Shown piece after piece: positions 26,259 through 35,775 of a stretch of DNA of 64,000 nucleotides. How positions within the stretch are numbered: position 1 is the stretch's first letter; every line of letters begins with the position of its first letter. The notes under the pieces were generated by a model, which ran no database searches, was not told the DNA's origin, and saw only the letters and a list, made by a program, of their open reading frames with translations. The DNA is from Synechococcus sp. Tobar12-5m-g. Its GTDB lineage: Bacteria > Cyanobacteriota > Cyanobacteriia > PCC-6307 > Cyanobiaceae. A program made the translations under genes and the position numbers. The stretch covers positions 1-64,000 of the forward strand of contig NZ_JAGQBB010000011.1 of NCBI RefSeq assembly GCF_024345415.1. Reading direction: 5' to 3'.

Positions 26259-27821
26259 ATGGACGACTATCTGCAGCGCATCCTGCGGGCCCGGGTGTAC
26301 GACGTGGCGATCGAGTCGCCACTCGAGCCGGCGCCCAACCTCTCCCTCCGGCTGGGGAACACGGTGCTGCTCAAGCGGGAAGACCTGCAGCCGGTGTTCT
26401 CGTTCAAGTTGCGGGGTGCCTACAACCGCATGGTCCACCTCTCGCCGGCGGAGCTGGAACGCGGTGTGATCGCCGCCAGCGCCGGCAACCATGCCCAGGG
26501 TGTCGCCCTGGCCGCCGCCAAGCTGGGCAGCCGGGCGGTGATCGTGATGCCGCTCACCACCCCGGAGATGAAGGTGCGAGCCGTGGCGGCCCGCGGCGCC
26601 GAGGTGGTGCTGCATGGCGACAGCTATGACGAGGCCTACCTGGAGGCCCGGCGGCTCGAGGTCAGCCGCGGCCTCACCTTCATCCACCCCTTCGACGACC
26701 CGGATGTGATCGCCGGTCAGGGCACGATCGGGCTGGAGATCCTGCGGCAGGCCTCGCCGCCACCCGACACGATCTATGTGGCCGTTGGTGGGGGTGGGCT
26801 GATCGCCGGCATCGCCGCCTACGTCAAGAGCGTCTGGCCTGAGGTGGAGATCATCGGGGTGGAACCGATCGATGCCGACGCCATGACCCGCTCCCTGGCG
26901 GCGGGTGAGCGGGTCTGCCTCCAGCAGGTGGGACTGTTCGCCGATGGGGTGGCGGTGCGCCAGGTGGGGGAGCACACCTTCACCCTGGCCCAGCGCCATG
27001 TGGATGCCATGGTGACGGTGGGCACCGATGAGATCTGCGCCGCCATCAAGGACGTGTTCGAGGACACCCGCTCGATCCTCGAGCCGGCCGGCGCCCTGGC
27101 GGTGGCCGGCATGAAGGCTGACGTGCAAAGGCGTGGCCTGAAGGGACGCACCCTGGTGGCGGTGGCCTGCGGCGCCAACATGAATTTCGAGCGGCTGCGC
27201 TTCGTGGCCGAGCGGGCCGAGCTGGGCGAGGAGCGGGAGGCCATGCTGGCGGTGGAGATTCCCGAGCGCACCGGCAGCCTGCGGCGGCTCTGCGAGCAGC
27301 TGGGCGCGCGCAGCCTCACCGAGTTCAGCTACCGGATGGCCGATCCGAATCTCGCCCACATCTTTCTGGGGGTGCAGATCAGTGGCCGCAGCGACACCGA
27401 CACCCTGATCGCCCAGCTCAGGGCCGGGGGGTTTGCCTGCCTCGATCTGAGCGGCAACGAGCTGGCCAAGCTCCATCTCCGCCACATGGTGGGTGGCCGC
27501 CTGCCCCAACCGGCGGCGCGGGAGCTGGCGGCAAGCACCGTGGAGCTGCTCTACCGATTCGAATTCCCGGAGCGGCCAGGCGCCTTGATGGCCTTCGTCA
27601 GCGCCCTGCATCCGAACTGGACGATCAGCATCTTCCATTACCGCAACCAGGGCTCCGACGTGGGGCGGATCGTTGTGGGGGTGCAGGTTGCGGCGGATGA
27701 ACGCCAGGCCTGGCAGGACTTCCTCGACGGTCTGGGCTACCGCCACTGGGAGGAGACCGGCAATCCCGCCTATCAGCTGTTCCTCGGTGCGGCCCCCAGC
27801 CCGCTGCCCGCCGTGGCCTGA
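26259..27821 (+). CDS. ilvA: Threonine ammonia-lyase, biosynthetic
   Basis: PLP enzyme that deaminates threonine to 2-oxobutanoate, the first step to isoleucine. The start at 26259 gives MDDYLQRILRARVYDVAIES. The catalytic lysine is in VFSFKLRGAYNRM, the phosphate-binding glycine loop in VAVGGGGLIAGIAAY, and SAGNHAQGVALAA contacts substrate. At 520 residues it has two C-terminal ACT-like domains (EIPERTGSLRRLCEQLG and FEFPERPGALMAFVSAL), which mark the isoleucine-feedback-regulated biosynthetic form. The frame is open to 26010 but those codons are antisense to dxs. Confidence 0.95.
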   Translation: MDDYLQRILRARVYDVAIESPLEPAPNLSLRLGNTVLLKREDLQPVFSFKLRGAYNRMVHLSPAELERGVIAASAGNHAQGVALAAAKLGSRAVIVMPLTTPEMKVRAVAARGAEVVLHGDSYDEAYLEARRLEVSRGLTFIHPFDDPDVIAGQGTIGLEILRQASPPPDTIYVAVGGGGLIAGIAAYVKSVWPEVEIIGVEPIDADAMTRSLAAGERVCLQQVGLFADGVAVRQVGEHTFTLAQRHVDAMVTVGTDEICAAIKDVFEDTRSILEPAGALAVAGMKADVQRRGLKGRTLVAVACGANMNFERLRFVAERAELGEEREAMLAVEIPERTGSLRRLCEQLGARSLTEFSYRMADPNLAHIFLGVQISGRSDTDTLIAQLRAGGFACLDLSGNELAKLHLRHMVGGRLPQPAARELAASTVELLYRFEFPERPGALMAFVSALHPNWTISIFHYRNQGSDVGRIVVGVQVAADERQAWQDFLDGLGYRHWEETGNPAYQLFLGAAPSPLPAVA

Positions 27822-27841
27822 GCAGGAACCGCTGCGGTACC

Positions 27842-28498
27842 TTGCGGGCAACGCTCCAGGGGTCAAACAACTTGGCCAGCCCAGGCGAATTCCCTGAACC
27901 GGCCCCCGGCCCAGGCCAGTCCGGCGTGAGGCTGGCGGGCGAGGTGGTGGCGGGCGAAAGCGTTTCCCTGGCAGCCCGGCTGGAGGCCATCCTGTATCTC
28001 AAGGGCCGGCCCCTTGGCCTCGGGGAGCTCGCCGAGATCGCCGCCCGCGACCAGCCGGGCCTGGTCAGCCGCGAAGACGTGGAGCTGGCCCTGATCACCC
28101 TGATGGCCGACTACGCCCACCGCGACACCGCCCTGGAAATCCGCCAGGACGGCCAGCGCTACAGCCTGCAGCTGCGCGAGAGCCTCGCCGATCTGGTGCG
28201 CAACCTGCTGCCGGTGGAACTCTCCACCGCCACGCTCCGCACCCTGGCCACCATTGCCCTGAAGAAGCGCCTGCTGCAATCGGAACTGGTGGAGCTGCGC
28301 GGCTCCGGCGCCTACGACCACATCAAGGAGTTGCTGGCCCAGAACTTCATCGAGCGCCGCCGCCAAAGCGAGGGCCGCTCCTACTGGATCAGCCTCAGCG
28401 AAAAATTCCACCGCACCTTCGCCGTCAAGGCGGAGCTGGCAGAGGCGGATCCGGCAGTGGCGGCCAAACCAGGCAACGCAGGGGGCCAGGCTGCATAG
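27842..28498 (+). CDS. scpB: Segregation and condensation protein B
   Basis: ScpB partners ScpA and SMC in the condensin-like complex that organises and separates chromosomes. Two winged-helix domains are visible: SLAARLEAILYLKGRPLG with the first recognition helix, and LSTATLRTLATIALKKRLLQ followed by VELRGSGAYDHIKELLAQNF and IERRRQSEGRSYWI, the best conserved part. The start is uncertain: TTG codons at 27842 or 27872, as no ATG fits. The last 20 residues are a low-complexity tail. The yggT-like gene follows after 36 bases. Confidence 0.88.
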   Translation: MRATLQGSNNLASPGEFPEPAPGPGQSGVRLAGEVVAGESVSLAARLEAILYLKGRPLGLGELAEIAARDQPGLVSREDVELALITLMADYAHRDTALEIRQDGQRYSLQLRESLADLVRNLLPVELSTATLRTLATIALKKRLLQSELVELRGSGAYDHIKELLAQNFIERRRQSEGRSYWISLSEKFHRTFAVKAELAEADPAVAAKPGNAGGQAA

Positions 28499-28534
28499 AG
28501 TCGGGAATCGATTCCTTTTTTTCCGGCGAACACC

Positions 28535-28828
28535 GTGACAATCCTCAGCTCGATCTTTGCCGTTCTGGCCCAGACCTTGAGCATCTACAGCCTTGTGCTG
28601 CTGGTGCGGGTGCTGCTGAGCTGGTTTCCGAATCTGGATTGGAGCAATCCGCTTCTCTCCACCGTCAGCTCGATCACCGATCCCTATCTCAATGCCTTCC
28701 GCGGCCTGATCCCGCCCCTGGGTGGCATCGACCTCTCGGCCATCATCGCCTTCCTCGCCCTCAGCCTCGCCCAGGGGCTGCTGGGCAGCCTCAGCAACGC
28801 CCTGCCCTCCTCAGGTTTCGGCTACTGA
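28535..28828 (+). CDS. YggT family membrane protein
   Basis: Small membrane protein of 97 residues with two hydrophobic regions: SIFAVLAQTLSIYSLVLLVR and LSAIIAFLALSLAQGLL. The stretch SWFPNLDW, then SITDPYLNAFRGLIPPLGGI, is the YggT/Ycf19 signature. In plastids and cyanobacteria these proteins are tied to thylakoid organisation and division-site or cytochrome b6f functions, but the role of this copy is not known. It starts with GTG at 28535. Confidence 0.88.
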   Translation: MTILSSIFAVLAQTLSIYSLVLLVRVLLSWFPNLDWSNPLLSTVSSITDPYLNAFRGLIPPLGGIDLSAIIAFLALSLAQGLLGSLSNALPSSGFGY

Positions 28829-28858
28829 AGCCGTCCCTGATTTCGCGCTGATCACCAG

Positions 28859-29188
28859 TCAGCGCTGATCGCCGCTGCCCCCGATCATGTTGCGCTCCGC
28901 CCGGCTGGCCAGCTTGGCCAGATTGGCGGCGGCGATCTCGTTGAGATCGAATCCGAGCTCGCTGGCCAGCTGGGCCACGTACCAGAGCACATCGCCGAGT
29001 TCCAGCTTGAGGCCCTCCAGAACCTCCACATCGAAGACGCCTCCGCGATCGCGCAGCACCTTCTTGACCTTGTCGGCCACTTCACCGGCCTCCCCGCAGA
29101 GCCCCAGGGTCGGGTAGATAGGATTGGCGCCCACGAGGGGGTAGCGGGCGGTCAGCCGGGCCTGTCCCTGGTACTGGTTGAGATCCAT
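28859..29188 (-). CDS. MazG-like nucleotide pyrophosphohydrolase
   Basis: Single-domain all-alpha NTP pyrophosphatase of 109 residues that would remove damaged or excess nucleoside triphosphates. The metal-binding motif GLCGEAGEVADKVKK and the second acidic motif LELGDVLWYVAQLASELG match MazG-like proteins. Half the size of full MazG. It diverges from pyk: its start at 29188 lies inside the upstream part of the pyk frame, which argues for a later pyk start. Confidence 0.88.
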   Translation of the reverse strand: MDLNQYQGQARLTARYPLVGANPIYPTLGLCGEAGEVADKVKKVLRDRGGVFDVEVLEGLKLELGDVLWYVAQLASELGFDLNEIAAANLAKLASRAERNMIGGSGDQR

Positions 29189-29255
29189 CGGTTCCGTTAT
29201 GGCGGCGCCAAAGCAGGATCGGATGGTAGTTTCCGCTCAACCTTCGGCCCCTTCG

Positions 29256-31043
29256 ATGGCCAAACCCGATCTGTCGCGTCGCACCAAGATCGTGGCCACC
29301 ATCGGTCCTGCCACCGAATCGCCGGAACGGCTGCGCCAGTTGATCATTGCCGGTGCCACCACCTTCCGCCTCAACTTCTCCCACGGCGACCATTCCGAGC
29401 ACGCCACCCGCATCGCCACCATCCGCCAGGTGGCCCATGAGCTCGGGATTCACGTGGGCATCCTCCAGGATCTGCAGGGCCCCAAGATCCGGCTGGGTCG
29501 CTTCATCGGCGGGCCAATCACCCTGGCCAATGGCGACAGCTTCGTGCTCACCTCCCGCGATGTGCCCTGCAACCAGGACATCGCCACCGTCACCTACGAC
29601 AAGCTGGCCGACGAGGTGCTGGCCGGCAACCGGATCCTTCTTGATGACGGTCGCGTCGAGATGGTCGTCGACCGTGTTGATGGTCCCGAGCAGACCCTGC
29701 ACTGCACGGTGGTGGTGGGGGGCGTGATCTCCAACAACAAAGGGGTGAACTTCCCCGATGTGCAGCTCTCGATCCGGGCCCTCACCGACAAGGACCGCCA
29801 GGATCTGGTCTTCGGACTGCAGCAGGGGGTTGACTGGGTGGCCCTGAGCTTCGTGCGCAACCCCTCCGACATGGAGGAGATCCGCGAATTGATCAGCAGC
29901 CATGGCCACACCATCCCGGTGATCGCCAAGATCGAGAAATTCGAGGCGATCGATCAGATTGATGCCATCCTGCCCCTCTGCGACGGCGTGATGGTGGCCC
30001 GGGGTGATCTCGGCGTGGAGATGCCCGCCGAAGAGGTTCCCCTGCTGCAGAAGGAGTTGATCCGCAAGGCCAACACCCTCGGCATCCCGATCATCACCGC
30101 CACCCAGATGCTCGACAGCATGGCCAGCTGCCCCCGGCCCACCCGGGCCGAGGTGAGCGATGTGGCCAACGCCATTCTCGATGGCACCGACGCGGTGATG
30201 CTCTCGAACGAAACCGCCGTTGGCGACTACCCGGTGGAGGCTGTGGCCACCATGGCTCGGATCGCCTGCCGCATTGAGCGCGACTACCCCCGCCGCGCCG
30301 TGGACAGCCACATGGCCAGCACCATTCCCAACGCGATCAGCCAGGCGGTGAGCACGATCGCCCGCCAACTCCAGGCCGCGGCGATCCTGCCGCTCACCAA
30401 GAGTGGTGCCACCGCCCGGAACGTGAGCAAGTTCAGGCCCTCCACCACGATCCTGGCCATCACCAGCGACGTGAAGGTGGCTCGCCAGCTCCAGATGGTC
30501 TGGGGGGTCAATCCCCTGCTGATCGACGACCAGGACTCCACCTCCAGCACCTTCACCCTGGCCATGGGCATTGCCCAGGAGCAGGGGCTGCTCAAGGAGG
30601 GGGATCTGGTCGTCCAGACCGCCGGCACCCTCGCCGGGGTGAGCGGCTCCACCGATCTGGTCAAGGTGGGGATCGTCTCGGCGGTGCTGGGGCGTGGTCT
30701 GGGAATCGGCAGTGGCTCGGTCAGTGGCAGGGTGCGGGTGGCCAACAACGCCGAGGAGGCCGCCCGGCTGGTGAGCGGCGAGATCCTGGTGGTGCGCGAA
30801 ACCAGTGCGGCATTTCTTGGCGCGATCCGCAAGGCCAGGGGGGTGATCGCCGAACAGGATGGCAGCGAGAGCCACGCGGCGGTGATCTCCCAGCGGCTGG
30901 GCGTTCCGGTGATCGTGGGGGTCAGCAATGCCACCACCGACCTGCGCCACGGGGAATACGTGACCCTGGAGCTCCGGGAGGGGCTGGTGCATCGGGGCGC
31001 CCGAAACCACACCCAGTCGAAGCGGCTGGGCACCTTGCTCTGA
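29256..31043 (+). CDS. pyk: Pyruvate kinase with C-terminal PEP-utiliser domain
   Basis: Converts phosphoenolpyruvate and ADP to pyruvate and ATP. From the ATG at 29256 it begins MAKPDLSRRTKIVATIGPAT, the usual cyanobacterial start. The catalytic barrel shows FRLNFSHGDHSEH, LQDLQGPKIRLGRF, IAKIEKFEAIDQID, VARGDLGVEMPAEEV and ITATQMLDSM. At 595 residues it is longer than E. coli PykF because of an added PEP-mobile-like domain (GEILVVRETSAAFLGAI, QDGSESHAAVISQRLGVPVI), as in other cyanobacteria and Bacillus. Earlier in-frame ATGs at 29199 and 29223 are possible but less likely. Confidence 0.96.
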   Translation: MAKPDLSRRTKIVATIGPATESPERLRQLIIAGATTFRLNFSHGDHSEHATRIATIRQVAHELGIHVGILQDLQGPKIRLGRFIGGPITLANGDSFVLTSRDVPCNQDIATVTYDKLADEVLAGNRILLDDGRVEMVVDRVDGPEQTLHCTVVVGGVISNNKGVNFPDVQLSIRALTDKDRQDLVFGLQQGVDWVALSFVRNPSDMEEIRELISSHGHTIPVIAKIEKFEAIDQIDAILPLCDGVMVARGDLGVEMPAEEVPLLQKELIRKANTLGIPIITATQMLDSMASCPRPTRAEVSDVANAILDGTDAVMLSNETAVGDYPVEAVATMARIACRIERDYPRRAVDSHMASTIPNAISQAVSTIARQLQAAAILPLTKSGATARNVSKFRPSTTILAITSDVKVARQLQMVWGVNPLLIDDQDSTSSTFTLAMGIAQEQGLLKEGDLVVQTAGTLAGVSGSTDLVKVGIVSAVLGRGLGIGSGSVSGRVRVANNAEEAARLVSGEILVVRETSAAFLGAIRKARGVIAEQDGSESHAAVISQRLGVPVIVGVSNATTDLRHGEYVTLELREGLVHRGARNHTQSKRLGTLL

Positions 31044-31052
31044 GCACGGCCG

Positions 31053-32279
31053 ATGGCCTCCAAGCTCCCTCTCGCCGAAACCGTGACCATGGCCCTCAGC
31101 ACCCTGAGGGCGAACCGCCTGCGCAGCCTGCTGACAATGCTCGGCATCGTGATCGGCAATGCCTCGGTGATCACCCTGGTTGGGGTGGGCCAGGGGGCCC
31201 AAAACCTGGCGGAAGGCCAGCTCAACACCCTCGGGGCCAACGTGCTGTTCGTGGTGCCGGGCAACAACGACACCCGACGCCAGGGGATCAATAGCCCGCG
31301 CACCCTAGTGCTGAGCGACGCCGAGGCTATCGCCGAGCAGGTGCCCAGCATCCGCCGGGTGGCCCCCCAGATCACCCTCAATGAAGTCGTCCAGGCCGGG
31401 GCGAACAGTGCCAATGCCTCCGTTTCGGGCATCACACCGGAATTCCTGCCGGTGCGGCGTTTCGAGATCGCCCAAGGGCGATTCTTCAGCCAGCAGGACC
31501 TGGACGCGGCCCGCAACGTGGCCGTGATCGGCCCCGATCTACGCGACAAGCTGATTCCAAACGGCTCGGCGATCGGACAGACCCTGCGGATTCGGGACCA
31601 GTCCTTCGAGGTGATCGGCATCACTGCGCCGAAGGGGGCCGCCTTCGGCAGCAACCAGGACGAAGCGGCCTACATCCCGCTGACAACGATGGTGAGCCGG
31701 CTGGGCGGACGGACCAGCTTTGGCGTCAGCCTCACCTTCATCAGTGTGGAGGCGCTCGATGAGGCCAGCACCGGCGCCGCCAAGTTCCAGATCACCAACC
31801 TGCTGCGCCAGCGCCACCGGATCCTGCGGGACGACGACTTCGCCGTGCGTTCCCAGCAGGACGCCCTCTCGATCGTTGGAACGATCACCGGAGGGCTGAC
31901 CCTGATGCTTGCCGCCATCGGCGGTGTGTCCCTGCTGGTGGGCGGCATCGGCATCATGAACATCATGCTGGTGTCCGTCAGTGAGCGCACCCAGGAGATC
32001 GGCCTGCGCAAGGCGCTCGGGGCCCGCAGTGGCGACGTGTTGCTGCAGTTCCTGGTGGAGTCCCTTGTGCTGGCCAGCCTCGGTGGGGTGATCGGCAGCG
32101 CCTTGGGGTTGGGCACGGTTGCTGCGGTGGCCCGCTTCACGCCCCTGCCGGCCGCAATCGAGCTCAGCAGCGTGGCCTTCACCGTGGGGCTCTCGGGCGG
32201 AATCGGCCTGTTCTTTGGGGTGTTGCCGGCTCGCCGCGCCGCCCGGCTGGACCCGATCGTGGCCCTGCGCAGCCTCTGA
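31053..32279 (+). CDS. ABC transporter permease, MacB/FtsX type
   Basis: Membrane subunit of a mechanotransmission-type ABC transporter, 408 residues. The first helix is in NRLRSLLTMLGIVIGNASVI, followed by a periplasmic MacB-type domain of about 220 residues and three C-terminal helices in the FtsX domain, starting LMLAAIGGVSLLVGGIGIMN and continuing RTQEIGLRKALGARSGDVLL. Such permeases move lipoproteins, peptides or drugs out of the membrane with a separate ATPase. No LolD/MacB-like ATPase gene lies beside it, so the partner must be encoded elsewhere. It follows pyk by nine bases. Confidence 0.9.
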   Translation: MASKLPLAETVTMALSTLRANRLRSLLTMLGIVIGNASVITLVGVGQGAQNLAEGQLNTLGANVLFVVPGNNDTRRQGINSPRTLVLSDAEAIAEQVPSIRRVAPQITLNEVVQAGANSANASVSGITPEFLPVRRFEIAQGRFFSQQDLDAARNVAVIGPDLRDKLIPNGSAIGQTLRIRDQSFEVIGITAPKGAAFGSNQDEAAYIPLTTMVSRLGGRTSFGVSLTFISVEALDEASTGAAKFQITNLLRQRHRILRDDDFAVRSQQDALSIVGTITGGLTLMLAAIGGVSLLVGGIGIMNIMLVSVSERTQEIGLRKALGARSGDVLLQFLVESLVLASLGGVIGSALGLGTVAAVARFTPLPAAIELSSVAFTVGLSGGIGLFFGVLPARRAARLDPIVALRSL

Positions 32280-32369
32280 ACTCCCAAGAAAACCTTAAAT
32301 CGCTGGATTTGTGGTGATGGCAACCAACGATCAGCGTCAATGATGGCTTGATGAGAGTTCTCTGATGTG

Positions 32370-32639
32370 ATGTCTCCCGTGGCCAGGCTCCCCTGCGGTT
32401 TCCGCAATTCCAGCGACCGCATGGTGATCGTGCGCTGTTGCGGGCCCAAGGAGTTTTATCTGGAGCGGGTGGTTTTCCCGTTCGAACTGCTCAGCTTCGA
32501 AGCTCCGTTGGGATCGGAGGTTGAAATCTGGACCCACGGCCTCGGCGGCCCGGAGTTGCTCGAGACCCTCGCCAGCAGCGAGCTGCTGGTGGAGGCGACC
32601 GACCGGGAGCCCTGCCTGAGCGGCGAGACGCATGGTTGA
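32370..32639 (+). CDS. DUF1830 protein
   Basis: Protein of 89 residues in a cyanobacteria-specific family of unknown function. Matching segments are CGFRNSSDRMVIVRCCGP and YLERVVFPFELLSFEAP, followed by SEVEIWTHG. Start at ATG 32370 (or GTG 32367). It stands alone between the permease and ftsH. Confidence 0.8.
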   Translation: MSPVARLPCGFRNSSDRMVIVRCCGPKEFYLERVVFPFELLSFEAPLGSEVEIWTHGLGGPELLETLASSELLVEATDREPCLSGETHG

Positions 32640-32741
32640 GGCCCCAGCGCCCATGGGAGACTGCCACTAGGTTGAGGCCTGCGTGATCAGCCCACGGCTG
32701 GTCAAGTCGAGCTTTACAGTTCTTAAACTTTCAGCAGGACC

Positions 32742-34670
32742 ATGAAGCAGCGCTGGCGTCTGATCGCTCTCTGGATCCTGCCGATCGTCGTGGCCCTCTT
32801 CCTGGGCTGGCAAGTTCTCGGCAACGGAGCCGCATCTCGCTTCTCACCCCAGCCCGGCGGCACCAGCACCGCCGGGCCCCGCAACACCGCCGTGGCCCGC
32901 ATGAGCTACGGACGCTTCCTCGACTACGTGGAGGCTGGCCGGGTCACCGCCGTGGACATCTACGACGGGGGCCGCAGCGCCGTGGTCGAAGCGGTCGACC
33001 CTGATCTCGACAATCGGGTTCAGCGCCTACGGGTTGACCTGCCGGGGCTGGCCCCCGAGCTGATCAACAACCTCAAGGAACGGGGCATCAGCTTCGACAT
33101 CCATCCGCCTCGCACAGGCACGCCGGCCCTGGGGATCCTTGGCAACCTGCTGTTTCCGCTTCTGCTGATCGGCTCGTTGATTTTTCTGGCACGCCGCTCC
33201 TCCTCAATGCCGGGTGGACCCGGCCAGGCCATGCAGTTCGGCAAGACCAAGGCCCGTTTCGCCATGGAGGCCGAAACCGGCGTCAAGTTCGATGACGTGG
33301 CCGGTGTGGAAGAAGCCAAGGAAGACCTCGAAGAAGTGGTCACCTTTTTGAAGCAACCGGAACGGTTCACATCGGTGGGGGCAAAGATTCCCCGGGGCCT
33401 GTTGCTGGTCGGCCCGCCGGGAACCGGGAAAACCCTTCTGGCCAAGGCAATTGCCGGAGAAGCGGGCGTTCCGTTCTTCTCCCTGTCCGGCTCCGAGTTC
33501 GTCGAGATGTTCGTGGGCGTCGGGGCCTCCCGGGTCCGTGATCTCTTCAAAAGGGCCAAGGAGAACAGCCCCTGCCTGATCTTCATCGACGAAATTGACG
33601 CCGTCGGGCGTCAACGGGGTGCCGGCATCGGCGGCGGCAACGATGAACGGGAGCAGACCCTCAACCAGCTGCTCACCGAGATGGATGGTTTTGAGGGAAA
33701 CACCGGCATCATCATCATCGCTGCCACGAACCGTGCCGATGTGCTCGATTCAGCCCTGTTGCGGCCCGGTCGATTCGATCGCCAGGTCTCGGTCGATCCC
33801 CCCGACATCAAGGGACGGCTCTCGATCCTCCACGTGCACGCCCGCAACAAAAAACTGGCCGAGAGTGTGTCACTCGAAGCGATCGCCCGCCGCACCCCTG
33901 GGTTCACTGGTGCCGATCTGGCCAACCTGCTCAACGAGGCCGCCATCCTCACCGCCCGACGCCGCAAGGAGGCCACCACCCCCGCCGAAATCGATGATGC
34001 CGTCGACCGGGTGATTGCCGGCATGGAGGGCAAGCCCCTCACCGATGGGCGCAGCAAGCGCCTGATCGCGTATCACGAAGTCGGCCATGCCCTGGTCGGC
34101 ACCCTGGTCAAGCACCACGACCCCGTCCAGAAGGTCACCTTGATACCTCGGGGCCAGGCCCAGGGCCTCACTTGGTTCTCGCCGGATGAGGATCAGATGC
34201 TGGTCAGTCGTGTCCAGCTGCGCTCCCGGATCATGGGTGCCCTGGGCGGCCGGGCAGCCGAAGCCGTCGTGTTCGGCCATGCCGAGGTCACCACCGGTGC
34301 CGGCGGAGACATCCAGCAGGTGGCCGGCATGGCCCGCCAGATGGTCACCCGGTTCGGCATGAGCGAGCTGGGCCCAGTGTCCCTGGAAGGTGGTAGCCAG
34401 GAAGTGTTCCTGGGAAGGGACCTGATGACTCGCAGTGATGTCTCCGAGGCGATCTCGCGCCGCATCGACGAGCAGATCCGCGCCATCGTTGACAATTGTT
34501 ATCGCGATACCGTGGAGCTTGTGGCCGGAAACCGTGCCTGCATGGACCGGCTCGTGGAGATGCTGATCGAGAGGGAGTCCCTCGATGGCGATGAGTTCCG
34601 CCGGGTGGTGGCCGAGTTCACCGAGATCCCGGACAAGGAACGGTTCTCTCCCCTGGTCGAATCTCACTGA
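32742..34670 (+). CDS. ftsH: ATP-dependent zinc metalloprotease FtsH
   Basis: Membrane-anchored AAA protease of 642 residues; in cyanobacteria FtsH hexamers degrade photodamaged D1 and other thylakoid proteins. Two N-terminal membrane helices ([40 protein letters not shown]) flank a lumenal domain. The AAA module has Walker [18 protein letters not shown], Walker [15 protein letters not shown] and the second region of homology [19 protein letters not shown]. The zinc site is [11 protein letters not shown], with the third ligand in the TGAGGDIQQ region. An AGGA element lies just ahead of the ATG. Thf1 and ClpP genes lie just downstream. Confidence 0.96.
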   Translation: MKQRWRLIALWILPIVVALFLGWQVLGNGAASRFSPQPGGTSTAGPRNTAVARMSYGRFLDYVEAGRVTAVDIYDGGRSAVVEAVDPDLDNRVQRLRVDLPGLAPELINNLKERGISFDIHPPRTGTPALGILGNLLFPLLLIGSLIFLARRSSSMPGGPGQAMQFGKTKARFAMEAETGVKFDDVAGVEEAKEDLEEVVTFLKQPERFTSVGAKIPRGLLLVGPPGTGKTLLAKAIAGEAGVPFFSLSGSEFVEMFVGVGASRVRDLFKRAKENSPCLIFIDEIDAVGRQRGAGIGGGNDEREQTLNQLLTEMDGFEGNTGIIIIAATNRADVLDSALLRPGRFDRQVSVDPPDIKGRLSILHVHARNKKLAESVSLEAIARRTPGFTGADLANLLNEAAILTARRRKEATTPAEIDDAVDRVIAGMEGKPLTDGRSKRLIAYHEVGHALVGTLVKHHDPVQKVTLIPRGQAQGLTWFSPDEDQMLVSRVQLRSRIMGALGGRAAEAVVFGHAEVTTGAGGDIQQVAGMARQMVTRFGMSELGPVSLEGGSQEVFLGRDLMTRSDVSEAISRRIDEQIRAIVDNCYRDTVELVAGNRACMDRLVEMLIERESLDGDEFRRVVAEFTEIPDKERFSPLVESH

Positions 34671-34789
34671 ACCCTCGACGAGCTGCTTGCAGCAGAGCAA
34701 CCCTTAACCAAAACCTCTTCCCCTTGACCACTGGCTCCTTTAGATTGATTCCCTAACGCAACGTCGTCTTGAGCAATATCCAGTCCCCG

Positions 34790-35008
34790 ATGGAGTCGTT
34801 CAGCCACTACCGGGGCGAAGACTGGTCCCCAGAGCGGGTGGCGTTTCACCAGAATCTCGAGCAGTTCGCCGAGCGGGTCGGCCTGATCGTTGGGCTCCAG
34901 GGCAACGGCAAGATCAGCCAGGACAACGCCTACGCCGAGATCCGCCAACTCTGGAATGAACTCAAGGGCAGCAAAAGCCATTTGCTCGATGCCAAACCCT
35001 CAGACTGA
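34790..35008 (+). CDS. Conserved cyanobacterial small protein (DUF7219-like)
   Basis: Protein of about 72 residues from ATG 34790 (a TTG at 34769 is a possible alternative). The layout SHYRGEDWSPERVAFHQNLE, then FAERVGLIVGLQGNGKISQD and AYAEIRQLWNELKGSK, matches short cyanobacterial proteins with an all-helical fold. Function unknown. It lies between ftsH and the convergent clpP. Confidence 0.65.
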   Translation: MESFSHYRGEDWSPERVAFHQNLEQFAERVGLIVGLQGNGKISQDNAYAEIRQLWNELKGSKSHLLDAKPSD

Positions 35009-35051
35009 GAGCCTGCAGCTCAACGAGCGCACGGCTGCTTGAAAGTAAACC

Positions 35052-35651
35052 TCAATCCACAGGCCGGATCGGACGGCGCTCGATCACCTTGTCAATCAGG
35101 CCATAGGTGACGGCTTCGGCCGGAGACATGAAGAAATCACGGTCGGTGTCCTGCTGGATTCGCTCCAGGGGCTGACCGGTGCGTTCGGCGAGCTCGTGGT
35201 TGAGCTTGTCCTTGAGGAAGAGGATCTCATCGGCCTGGATGCGGATGTCGCTGGCCTGGCCGCGGGCGCCGCCCAGGGGCTGGTGAATCATGATCCGGGA
35301 ATGGTGCAGGCTGCTGCGTTTGCCCTTGGCTCCGGCGGTGAGCAGGAAAGCGCCCATGCTGGCCGCCAAGCCCACGCAGACCGTCTGCACATCCGGCTTG
35401 ATGTGCTGCATCGTGTCGAAGATGCCGAGGCCGTCGTAGACGGAGCCACCGGGTGAATTCACATAAAGAAAAATGTCTTTGTCGGGATCTTCCGCCTCCA
35501 GGAAAAGCAGCTGGGCCACCACCCGGTTTGCCGATTCCGAGGTGACGGGTTCGCCCAGGAAGATGATGCGCTCCCGCAGCAGACGGGAGTAGATGTCGAA
35601 GGCGCGTTCACCTCGGCCCGAATCCTCAATCACGATCGGGATCATCGGCAA
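35052..35651 (-). CDS. clpP: ATP-dependent Clp protease proteolytic subunit
   Basis: Serine protease of 199 residues that forms the barrel of the Clp protease. The start [20 protein letters not shown] is typical of cyanobacterial ClpP1. The catalytic triad is complete: serine in [13 protein letters not shown], histidine in [14 protein letters not shown], aspartate in [11 protein letters not shown]. The loop [18 protein letters not shown] is also canonical. It is therefore an active ClpP and not a ClpR paralogue. It diverges from thf1 and lies about 2.7 kb from the ClpS adaptor gene. Confidence 0.96.
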   Translation of the reverse strand: MPMIPIVIEDSGRGERAFDIYSRLLRERIIFLGEPVTSESANRVVAQLLFLEAEDPDKDIFLYVNSPGGSVYDGLGIFDTMQHIKPDVQTVCVGLAASMGAFLLTAGAKGKRSSLHHSRIMIHQPLGGARGQASDIRIQADEILFLKDKLNHELAERTGQPLERIQQDTDRDFFMSPAEAVTYGLIDKVIERRPIRPVD

Positions 35652-35775
35652 ACCATCAGCACTCGGACGATCCTACCGAGATGGGCTCAGGCTCCGGACC
35701 CCGGCCCATCCCGGGAATCGAATGAAACGGCCAGGAGGGGACGGCGCTATGGTCCAAGAACCATGAAAAACAAGT

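Noticed and set aside
26187-27866. Long antisense frame opposite ilvA
   Set aside because: Shadow frame; ilvA on the plus strand has complete motifs and codon bias.
29082-31202. Very long antisense frame (about 700 codons) opposite pyk
   Set aside because: High-GC shadow of the pyk gene: no family resemblance and His/Gly/Asp-rich composition typical of antisense frames here.
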